Both the position numbers and the translations under genes were made by a program. Shown in pieces: positions 1-10,054 of a stretch of DNA of 64,000 nucleotides. Each line of letters opens with the position of its first letter. The first letter of the stretch is position 1. Below the pieces are notes generated by a model, which had not been told where the DNA came from, did no database searches, and worked only from the letters and a program-made list of their open reading frames with translations. Origin of the DNA: Klebsormidium nitens (lineage: Eukaryota; Streptophyta; Klebsormidiophyceae; Klebsormidiales; Klebsormidiaceae); NCBI GenBank assembly GCA_000708835.1, contig DF237107.1, positions 101,479-165,478 of the forward strand, written 5' to 3'.

Positions 1-489
1 GCTGAAGGCTGAAATCTGAAAGACGCTCTCCCGCAACGAGCCGTTGCAACTGCAATTTGCCTTCCAGATTCCACGCAATTCCTGGAGTGCAGACCAGCCA
101 GACCTGTTCATTCCGCACGTCAGGCAATTGGCAAAATGTCTCTAAATATATTCGCTTGATATTGGCAGCATTTTGAGTGGCTTCTTCATCGTTACATACT
201 TTTTGAAGACACAGCCAGTGTCGATCCAGTCACAATGATCGTTAAATTGGCCTAGGGTCAGTTTGTCATAAGCGCTTGAGAAAGCCGCTTTGCTTCCAGA
301 GGTTCGTGACATCGATACGCTGGCCCAGGTGGGCGCACACTTGATAAGTTCGAAGGCGAACCACCTTCATAAGTTCATTGTCAAGGCTTGAGTTGCGTAC
401 AGCCTTTCAACTTCAAGACGCCTTCGCTTGCTTGGGTGGAGTACATAAGATTTTATGGGGGCCACGTTCCTACCAGGCCAACATAGAAC
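1..489. other. Left-edge sequence upstream of the MutS2 gene
   Basis: No gene, RNA or repeat is recognised here. The stretch probably holds the promoter and 5' leader of the MutS2-like gene that follows, or the tail of a neighbour outside the window. The true start of MutS2 could lie here if a further 5' exon exists. Confidence 0.4.
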
Positions 490-3400
490 ATGGAGCTGAC
501 AACTGCACGGACTTCGCTCCCTGGTTCCTGGCATGTTCGCAATGCTGGTTTTACGCAGCGATCCACTGCCCATTGCTTACTTTCGCATCACTGCTTTGAA
601 GGTGACAAGCAGCTCTGGAGACGAGCGCTCCAAAGAGTTTCAGTCGCACAGAAGTCTTGCTATTCTGGTCACTGGCTGGAGTCAAGCACGCAGTGTACAC
701 ATCCTTCAGTGCAAGTAAGGGATGCACTTTGTACCACCAGGACCAAGCGCCCCTTTCTGAGCAGCGCCAGGGAGAGCTTCAGAAGAACCTCCGCACGAGC
801 TTCTGGAGAAGCAGTAATCCCATCATCAAGCTCCGAGCTCCAGAGCGCTGAAAACCCTGAGACTCTGAAGCCTTCTCCCTTATTGGAGAATGATCCTAAC
901 AATCGGACTGCAGCCGAAGAAGCGCTGGAGATGCTTGAGTGGGACAGGATCTGCAGCACGGTTGCGACATTTGCGTCAACTTCTTCCGGTCAGCAGCTGG
1001 CGGGAGTGTTGCTTCTCCCAGACACTCAGGAGGGCAGCGAGGCGCTACTCGGAGAGACGGCGGCGGCGCTGACTTTGGACGCGAGCGCGAGTGGGGACTG
1101 TCTGGACTTTGGACGGATTGGCACCAAGGCGGCTGACTATGGCCTTTATAAGGCTCGAAAGGGCGTGCCGATGTCAGGTGAGGGGATTGGACTCTTGGCC
1201 ACCAAGCGTAAGCCCTTCATGGGGCTGCTTGATAAGCCAGGAGTGGTGGTACTAGATAAGGACAAGTCTTGCTTAAAAAGTCCAGGTGAGGTGCCTAGTT
1301 CTTAGCACCTGGTCAGAAGTTTTGGATGCACGTTTGCTTTTATTTGACTCTGAACATTGGGGAGGATGCTGATGAGACAATGTGCCGGTGATGAGTGGGT
1401 AAAAGTTCTTGTGTGTGGACATCTCGGTATTGAAAGGCGGGTTTTCAGCATGCATGCATTAAGTTCAATGAAACCTGACAGCTTGGAGCTTGTCGCTGTC
1501 GCTTACTTTATAGACCACTGAGATGAGAAGGGGTCAGGAAGCTCTCAAAGTATCAGAGACTTTTCCTGCTACCCCCCATTGCTCAACTCCCTTTCTGGCA
1601 AGGAGTTGGTTACTAGGCGGAAGAGGGAAGGTATCTTTCAAAGGCGGTCTACCACTTGCTGCAACCTAGACCGTCCTTTCTAAATCTTGTTTGTTCTTTC
1701 ATCTTCGCTCTCATACCACTCCCCAGATCAAATGCTCCTCCTTTTCGGAGCAGGTTGTCAAACATTTCCAGAATGTTGAACCTCCAGACATAAGAAGAGG
1801 CATCTCATCACTATACTATGCAAACATCTTCCTTATTTCTGTATCTGCAATCTGGAAATGTTTCTCCGCGCACTCCTTGCAGGTCGGGAGTTGCGCCTCA
1901 CTGCAGCAGTCCTCTCCGCCTCTGACCGCCTCCTCCGGGGGGTCACGAGCGCAATCCGCCTGGAAGAACGCGACTTAGCCCTTCGGCGGGCCCCCTCGGG
2001 ATGGGGAGATTTCTCCGAGCCCCCCCCTCCCCCGGCCCCTTCCCTCCAACCTCTTATGATCCTCGTGCAAGCGATCATGCCGCACCCAGAGATCGTGAAA
2101 GCGATCGACAACGTGGTCGATGAGATGGGGGAAATCAAAGATTCTGCGAGCGCAGAATTGAGGAAAGCGCGCCAGCAGGTTCAGTCGGCGGAGGAGCGAT
2201 TGAAAGAGCTTCTGGGGGGGTTCTCGGATCGGGGGGGGAAGGTCGTGGTCCAGAACGACCGGATGTGTCTGGCGATCAACTCGGCGTTCCGGGAGACAGT
2301 CCCCGGGCTGTTGATTGGTTCGGGGGGTGACGGGAGCCTGTTCGTGGAGCCCCCCGCCGCGGTGGCGCTCAACAATAAGCTCGCGGAGGCGAGGCGGGCG
2401 GCGACCGCGGCTGAGGATGCGGTCAGGAAGGCGATAACCGAGCGGTTGACCCCGTGGTTAGACGACATAACCGCGGCGATGGGGATTTTGGTGAAGGTGG
2501 ACGTGATTGCGGCGAGGGCCAGGTGTGCTCGGTGGCTGAAGGCAGCGAAACCGACTTTCGTGAAGATTGTCGAAGAGAAGAAGGAGGTCGTGAGGGAAAA
2601 GGTGAAACGGCCGGAAGAGAACAAGTACGCTAGTCTGGCTGACAAGACCCCTGAGGAAGAAACCGTTTCTGAGGATGAAGAGGCTGCAGTAAGTACTGCG
2701 GGGTGGGGCGTCACCGAGAGCGATACCGGGAGCAGCGATGACGAGAGCGCGTCGGATGAAGACGAGAGCCCCGAGGGGGATCCCCCTAAGAAGCGCATCT
2801 TCTCAGAGAGTCCCGAATTTCTCGTCCGGCTAGAGAAGGCGCGCCACCCGCTGCTCGTACTGCAGCACCAAGACGCGCTCAAAAAGGCGAAGCAGAAAGT
2901 CAAGTCGCGCGCCGCGGCGCTGAAGCGCGCGAAGCAGCGGGGCATGTTTGGTGTCGGCCGCGCCGTCTCGCTCGAGTCTCTCGAAGCCTCCCTCCGATCC
3001 GCCGAGCAAGAAGAAAGCGAACTCGCGGCGTCACCCCCGATCCCGATCGACGTATTGATCCGGTCCGAGACGCGAGTCGTCGCAATTACGGGGCCGAACA
3101 CGGGCGGCAAAACGGCGGCAATCAAAACGCTCGGGTTGGCGGCGCTTATGGCGAAAGCGGGGCTGTTCGTGCCGGCGAGCGAGCCGGTTCTGCTGCCGTG
3201 GTTCGACTCGGTGTTGTGCGACATTGGGGATGACCAGTCGCTGGTGCAGAGCTTGTCGACGTTCTCGGGGCACCTTCGCAGGATCAAGGTATGTCTTCTT
3301 GCTTTGCTGTGTCAGTCTCTTTACGAACTCGACTTCATCTTGGACTTTGAGGGGGATTTCATGTCGGTCGACAAGTGAGCCTCCCCTTGACAAGTGGGCC

Positions 3401-6400
3401 TCTCCTTAGTAGGTAGGTATATTAGGCCAAATGAGGAACCTGCGTCCTGCTCACAAACGGCAGAGGAACATCTTCTTCCAGATTGATCTGAGGACCGACG
3501 TTCAAACCTGAGGTTCGCCTTCCTATTCCTGAAGGCCGAACGAACGGCCCTCCACGGCCCCTTCCGCAGTACTCGCAAGGTCTCCTTGCAGGCTACAGAA
3601 AGCACTTTCATTTTCTTATCCACTGTCGCATCTTCGTGCTGCAGCGCATCAAGGCCGAGTCCACTGCGCGCTTCTTGGTCTTCCTCGACTAGATTCGCCA
3701 TCTGGACGGCCCCTGTACGGCCCTTTCCGCTGCAGCCTCGGGGTTCCTTTGAATTTCCAAAGTGCTCGACTTTCATTACTCACTTACTGGCGTTTCCGTC
3801 CTGCAGCGCATTAAGGCCGAATCTACCGCGCGCTCTCTGGTCCTCCTCGACGAGGTGGGCGGGGGGACGGACCCGACAGAGGGCGCTGCCCTGGGCATGG
3901 CCCTCCTGCAGGTAAGTTTCACAATTAAGAATAGGTAAAGCGGCAGAGTTGATAAGCTAACCACTTTAGGGGAAGGGTGGGGTTGATCTGGTAGTTCAGG
4001 GTGGGTACGGGTGCGGAGCAGGTAAAGTCTTGCGTTACCGTTTCGTCGTAGTTTAGCATATGTGTTTCGAAGCTTATCATAGGTACTTCCGAGCAAAGTG
4101 CCACCTTCCATGGTAAACTCATTGTACATTAGTCAGCCTGCTGATGAGTAGAATCAACATACATTAGTTGACATGTAATCTGGCAAGTTGCTCGGAAGAT
4201 GCTTTGTTGCTAAGTTCCACTGTCATTCCTTGCAGTCCTTCGCCGAGCAGCGCCCCGGGGGATCCCTCCTGACTCTCGCTACGACCCACCACGGGGAGCT
4301 GAAGACGCTCAAGTACTCGGACCCGCGCTTCGAGAACGCGTGCGTCGAGTTCGACGAGGCGCGGCTGGCGCCCACGTTCCGGCTGCTCTGGGGGATCCCC
4401 GGTGAGTGGTGGGAGGCGATCGTGAATTGTGTAGATTGATTGGACGGCTTGTGGCAGAGTTCTGGGAGAGTGAAGCTGCTACAGTTCCGGAATGGCTCGA
4501 AGCGTCTGGTGCGGATGAGACATTGCCAAAGTGCACATTCGGACCGTCCGGAGGCTCCGTTTGTTCATCTGTATGGTCCAGTCGTGCGGTCGGCTTCAGT
4601 CAGGTGGCTACATTCGACTGAACGTACCGCAATGCTCACTTGAAAGGGCTGCTTGGCATCTGCATCCGATGCGTGTGCCGGCCCCCGTGATATGCATCCG
4701 TCACGCTCTTCTGCAATCTGCGTTCGTGCAGATTGACCGCCTGCTTTGCCCAATCGTGCCTTGGTCGTGTTGCGGGGCCTTTGTAAGTCGGCTGGCGTCA
4801 TCCCGTTCAGGCCGATTGGTTGCGCGCTTCTCGTCTGAACTGCTCCGTCTAACCATCAGCTCCTCACTTGCTTCTCGTCAGCTTCTCACTCTGCTGACAT
4901 CGTATCCAACAGGCCGATCGAACGCGCTGAACATCGCGGAGCGGTTGGGTTTGGACGGGCGCATCATTAGCGAGGCGCGGAACCTGCATGGGGAGGCGAA
5001 TCTGGAGGCCAGCGAAGTGAGCTGGCGGCTCTTTTCCTTTCCTTCCATTGGTTTAGTACTTCACTTTCGGGTCGGAAGGGGTTATGAGGGCGTTTGTCTC
5101 GAGCCTATTTAATACAGGGTCAATATGTTGCAGCGCCAGTCTGCGATGCATCAGGTGCGAACTTTGCGCATTTCGACGATACACTGGTATCCGTGCCTGT
5201 TCAGAACGTATCGAACATTCTGTCGAAAACACATGTTGTCCCTGCGTTGAAGGGCCCGAGTGGCTGTTGAAGACCAGCGTCGGCTACTGCGGTGCTCTCG
5301 ATGTTCAACGCCGACTTCGATTTCACCCTGCAAGCGTGATGCGTAGTTGCAACAAGTCAGCTTTCAGCATACGAGTTGATATTCAGCGCCAAAGCGCCAA
5401 TGCAACCACCTAAAGGAGCTAGTGGCGTCAGGTCATCCCGTCGGTGTGATATTTGTCAATGAGCGGTGGAATCTGTCAATGAGCGGTGGGAGGGCGAACA
5501 CGAAGGCCTTGTCAATGTTTGTTTTGATTCCCCTAAGCTCCAGGAGCCCTACTGTGCCTTCAAGAACCTGGGCACTTGTGACGCTGTTGGCCTTTACGAG
5601 TCTCCAGAAGCAGATACGCAGAGGGGGGCAAAGAGAGTTCCGAAACTTTGCCATTGGTCGATATTGATGTATCTGAGAGTCTGTGCCATATGATATTTTT
5701 CGATGTTACTGTCGTCCAGCACTAGTCATGACTAAAGTTCATCCCGTGCAGGCGATCTTGGACCTGGAGCGGCAGCGCAAAGCGTACGCTGAGGCCGTTG
5801 ACGAGTCGGAGCGGCTCCTCAAGGAGGCGCGCCGCATGCAGCGGCAGCTCCTGGCGGTCGACAGGAGGCTCAAACAGCATCAGGTAACCGCGCTTTTGTG
5901 GTCCATGATTACGCTGAGACCGGCATCCACGGTTGAAATTTTGCTTCCAATCAATGCTTTTCAGGCCTTCTCGAAGTTCACCCCTCCAAGCAGTTGAGCA
6001 AAGGTGCAACGTTCCGCCAGAGAAGGGGGCATTCCCCCTTGTGCTGACTGTGATAAATCGCTTCTACGCCTGCTAATTATCAAGAGAACCAACAGCCATG
6101 TCCTGGACGTCAGCAGAGTCAACAGGATGGAGCGCTGGTAGCTGGACAACTTTGCTGATGTGTGTGCTGCAAGAGGCATCGCACCTGTCGCTCTCTTTCC
6201 GAGGATCCAACGTTCCCCGTTTTGCATCTGAGTTGCTTTCGACTTCTCAGCCGCTTCCCATGAGACGTAGTTTATTCTAGTTTTGGGCAATGTCCACTCA
6301 TGCTTAGACTGGTGCTCCTTGCGAGCTTAGGGAGTCGACTTGTTATCCTCCAGTCTGCGTGCAGTACCCTGATAGTCAAGAAAGTTTGTGCTCAACCCCG

Positions 6401-7623
6401 CTCTTGCAACGCCGTCGGTTCCTTTGACAGCGAGCATTTCTTGCTTCCGAGCCTTGTCATAATTTGAGCCTTCTCATCTTGACTCTAAGGGAGCTTTCTA
6501 CTTGAGAGCCTGTGTGACCTTTCTTTGTTTAACACCTGAATGAGCCTTCTGAGTTCGAGTATGATTGAGCCTTTCTGAACCCCCAATGTTCCGGTTTCCG
6601 CAGGGTCCGCTGCTCCTGAAGCAGGCGACCGAGGTGGAGGCCGCGGCGCAGCAGGCGCGCGAGCAGGTGACGCACCTGCAGAACGTGCTGAGGGGACACG
6701 TGGCGGCCCGTGAGCGGCGGCGTAGGGAGGAGCGCGAGCGGCGCGCGCTGGACGAGGCGATGCGGTTGGAGGAGGAACGGATGAGAGAGGAGAGGATGCG
6801 AGAAGCGGCGATGAGCGGAAACGTGTTTGGTGCTCTGGCGGGATTGAAAGTGGGGACGGAAGACGGGGGGGTGAGGCGGAGAGACGAAGGTGGGAGGGCG
6901 GAAAACGGACGAGCGGAACGGGAGGAGAAGAAGGAACGGAAAGGGGTGGGAGCGAGCGCGGAAGAGGGGCGTGCGACAAGCGGAGCTAAGGCGGGGCCGA
7001 GCGGGAATCCGTTCGGCGCGTTGAGAGATAAGCTGGAGGAGAAGAAATCGAGGGAGGGGATGGGGCAAGCGAAGCCGGGAAGTGAACTTGAGGGTCTGGA
7101 GGCCAGAAAGTACGGGGAAGCTGAGAGCTCCGACGACGAGGAGTTGGACCGGTATGTGGAGGAGCTGGTGAGTGCTTACAAGGACGACGGCGACGTTACC
7201 GGGGGAGAGGGCCGCCCCTTTGGGTTGGGGTTGGGAGGAAATTCGGCGGGGCAGCCTGCAAGTCTTGCTACTGCTCAGGTGATCAGGACGGGGCGCGGGG
7301 TGAAAAGATTGGGCGCTCGGATGAAGAAGCGGCCCAATGAGGTTGTGGTTCCGCCCGCGGCAAGTTTAAAGCGGCAGCCGGAGACCCCCTCGATAGAGGA
7401 GAAAGGTGCTCCTCCGGCAACCGACAGTGTCGGTGTTGAGTCCGGGATGGAAGAGAAGTCGAAAACGTCGGGAGCAAATGGCAACAGCACAAATGGGTTT
7501 GTTGAGGAGCGCCAGCCTGCACCTGCGCCCAAGGAAAGCAGCAAGGCGACTGCTAGAAAAGAAAAGGGGCTGTCCGGGTGGAAGGGGCAGCTTGCACAAC
7601 TCAAGGACTTGCAAAGACGTTGA
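490..7623 (+). CDS. MUTS2: MutS2-like DNA mismatch-repair family ATPase (7 exons)
   Basis: Exons are 490-1177, 1883-3288, 3807-3911, 4236-4401, 4913-5016, 5752-5883 and 6604-7623. Phases join exactly and give about 1206 residues. The N-terminal domain begins near LEWDRICSTVATFAST. Exon 2 holds the helical core and the P-loop GPNTGGKT (about residues 633-640). Exon 3 holds Walker B, LVLLDEVGGGTDP, followed by the ATTHHGELK stretch in exon 4. These are hallmarks of MutS2, which in plants is usually a plastid protein acting on recombination intermediates or stalled ribosomes. The first 100 or so residues are rich in Ser, Arg and Thr, compatible with a transit peptide, but the start codon is uncertain. 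Two features are odd. An acidic low-complexity insert of about 50 residues (about 486-536) precedes the P-loop. The C-terminal 339-residue exon is a charged coiled-coil and low-complexity tail in which I see no Smr nuclease domain. The usual family length is about 800-900 residues. Confidence 0.88.
3545..3870 (+). repeat. Tandem duplication in MutS2 intron 2 carrying a pseudo-copy of exon 3
   Basis: The acceptor and first 48 or so bases of exon 3 (real copy from 3807) are repeated about 162 bp upstream from 3645. Both are preceded by a CTGCAG acceptor and start CGCATxAAGGCCGAxTC. The upstream copy reads RIKAESTARFLVFLD and then hits TAG where the real exon encodes the Glu of Walker B. Flanking intron sequence (CACTTTCATT, ACGGCCC) is also shared, so the unit spans intron plus exon. 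Confidence 0.8.
4801..4935 (+). repeat. Possible degenerate copy of the MutS2 exon 5 acceptor
   Basis: TTCAGGCCGATTGGTTGCGCGCT at 4807 resembles the real exon 5 acceptor region, AACAGGCCGATCGAACGCGCT, about 102 bp downstream. The similarity covers only about 22 bases, so it could be chance. It could also serve as an alternative in-frame acceptor. Confidence 0.4.
5454..5489 (+). repeat. Short tandem repeat in MutS2 intron 5
   Basis: TGTCAATGAGCGGTGG occurs twice at a 20-bp period within the intron before exon 6. Confidence 0.8.
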
Positions 7624-8511
7624 TGCACCGTTCAGCAGGCACCTTGGGTTGAGCGATCGCCCCTTGCTTACTTAGCTTCTTGGTGTCACATGGGTACAAG
7701 CTCTCCTCATCCTTTCCTACAAGGAATTACGAAGCTGGTTCCACCTCGTTTGTCAAATCATTGGTGGACGTGTATTTGGCTTGTGCCAGTGCTTGTGGCC
7801 GTACCCATCAGATTTACACATGCAATTTGTATGCATACGACAGTGGACGGTGCCCTAAGTACGTGACTTGTTGGATTTACAAAGGTATGATCGCATCCAA
7901 AAACAATTGCTTGCAAATGATGCCCAACGCGAATGAACAAGATCGAGATTGGGACAGGCTCTTCGCTCATTCAAAAAATATTTCAGAGGTCTTCAGCTTT
8001 CAGGCGAGCGAAAGACAATAGCCTCGCTAACGAAATGCGGGGTGCACGATGAGCCCGAAGCAGTTGATCATCCAATCAGGAGTCTGGGCTCTCATGACAC
8101 GGACATGATCCGTGTACCTCAAGAGTAGCCTAGGTGACGACGCCCACGTGTTTTTCTATCAAGCATCATGGCACGATGAAGCAACCAACCTAGAGGGAAG
8201 TTACAGTATGGGAGTCTAAATTTCTAGACTTATGGACTCAACAAAGACGGTTAATGCGGGAGGATTTGGGGGCATGGAAGTCTTGAAGCCCGGGCTGTTC
8301 GGACTTACACAAGCAACACACCATTGGTTGCTTTGATGCTTTGAGCTTGTATTATCAAAAATTGCATTATCAAAAAGCCCATCCGAATCAAATTAAGGAG
8401 AAACGTTCCCACGGGCCACGAACGTGACTTGTGAACCCCCAAAATTTTACCTCGGCCCTCGAGCAAAAAACGGACCAGAAATCGCCGGCAAACAACAAGG
8501 GGCAAAAATCG
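7624..8511. other. Intergenic, MutS2 to tRNA-Lys
   Basis: This stretch presumably holds the 3' end of MutS2 and the downstream flank of the tRNA gene, which is on the minus strand. No convincing coding exon or repeat is seen. The short ORFs here match no family I recognise and lack supporting splice structure. Confidence 0.4.
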
Positions 8512-8617
8512 CGCCGGAGGAGGGGCTCGAACCCTCGACCACAAGGTGTGCTACGGACCCTCGTATGAGCGAAACGTCGCTAAGAGCCTTGCGCTCTACC
8601 AACTGAGCTACCCCGGC
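8512..8617 (-). tRNA. trnK-CTT: tRNA-Lys (anticodon CTT) with a 33-nt intron
   Basis: On the minus strand the gene begins GCCGGGGTAGCTCAGTTGG. The acceptor arm pairs GCCGGGG with CTCCGGC (one G-U) and leaves a G discriminator. The T arm is GAGGG TTCGAGC CCCTC. The anticodon stem CAAGG/CCTTG encloses loop CTCTTAA, anticodon CTT. Plus-strand bases 8548-8580 interrupt the loop after position 37, the canonical place for a nuclear tRNA intron. The mature length is 73 nt. Bases outside the intron match plant-type tRNA-Lys closely, and CCA is not encoded. Confidence 0.95.
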
Positions 8618-10054
8618 AACAGATGGTGGTCGAGTTGCACTCTCAATATACAATATGTACTGTACAATATTTCCATCATATGCAATTTCCTACTTGCATT
8701 AAATGCAGGATTGTTGGACGAAAACAATGATTGGACAACTTGCATACCGTAGCCGGAAGAACCGCGAGATGACTCAGATGAGTGCCCATGTGAGTCAGGA
8801 CTCAGCACTCAATCAGGAGTCATGGAACGAGTCGTGGACTCCTCGTGCAACAACGTCACGTCGAGAGTCGAGACCGCAAGAACCGCTTCGGTGTTCGCTT
8901 ATAGCGGAGCAAGTTGCAAACCCAGCCTCTTGAGTGGCTGTCAAAGCAAGCCTCCAATATCCTCCTATACGCTTCCTAGCCGGAAAACTCGGAGGGAATT
9001 CATCCTTGGGGGTTGACCCGGGTTGAAGCCTGAGTTCCACTCCATACGGCTGGACGCCGCTGGAGTCATGCAGTTGAAGGGTACGTCTCGCAAGATGTGA
9101 CACTGGCAGTGGCAGAGCAACCCGCTAGACGATTTGCTGCATGATGAGTCCGCATTGACCATTTTATGCAGGAGGCAGGCCCCGGACTGCCCGTGGACTG
9201 GCAGGTCCGATTCTATGTACAGTGTCCTGGTTCCCACCAGGCAGCTAGAACAACTAGCGGTTTGCTCGGGAGTAGAGCTGGGTACTTTGGAGATGCATGC
9301 AGCTTCACAGTTCACTGCTTTACACTGATGCGGGATGCAAAGAACTCCCCAACAATAATTGCAATCCGGAGTCAGCTGCCTGCAATGTCCGAGGCTGTAT
9401 GACAGGCGTGCCATTGAGTGACAGTGAAGCCAGGGATTGACGAGCTTTCGTGGCAGAAAAGTCAGGGGTCGTACAATTGGCCAGCAAGTCTCCATCATTC
9501 GCGAGGGAACAGCGGTATCATCCTTCCGACATGTCTGTTGCAGATTCATAAGCATAGACCTTCGCAGTTAGCTTTTTCAGCTTGCGTGCTTGATCTGTTC
9601 CTGGAATCAACAAGTCTTCATTGTCTGAAGCGGCAGTATACAGACGGCTCTGCACTTTTATCTTTTAAGGCCAGCTCGAAAGAAGACACAAGAAGCTGGT
9701 GAGCTGGTGAAAATTGCGAGTTTGCTCAACCTGAGCTGTCCATTATGGTGCACTGTACACTTCTACATCTCATTTTGCAACAAGCTCATTGTGCAATGCA
9801 CGAGGCGACTGCCTCATCAAGCGATTGAAGGAAGTCCTCACATCGACAGGGTGAAATTGGAAGCCTCCTACTCAAGGACAAACTTTCCAGACTTCCGTAT
9901 CTGTGATGCCAATATACGTTTGGAAGCTGCATAGGTCACAAGAAGCAGCTAGCTCAAAAAGATGTGGAAGCAACACGTGTCTTGAATCACCATAATGATG
10001 GCAGAGAACAGTCTGATGATGTGGTGTGCTTTTCCTGGCTGCTCAGCATGTGGA
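8618..10054. other. Intergenic, tRNA-Lys to O-methyltransferase
   Basis: This stretch contains the upstream flank of the tRNA and the presumed promoter of the O-methyltransferase. A 196-codon open frame on the minus strand (8965-9555) has no recognisable motif and no splice partners, so I do not call it. Nothing else is supported. Confidence 0.4.

Noticed and set aside
2181-3287. 368-codon open frame on the minus strand opposite MutS2 exon 2
   Set aside because: It is antisense to a GC-rich exon with clear MutS2 motifs. Its product is Ser/Arg-rich with no family motif.
8965-9555. 196-codon minus-strand open frame
   Set aside because: Cys/Ser-rich product without recognisable domain, splice partners or codon bias like the real exons. 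Probably chance.
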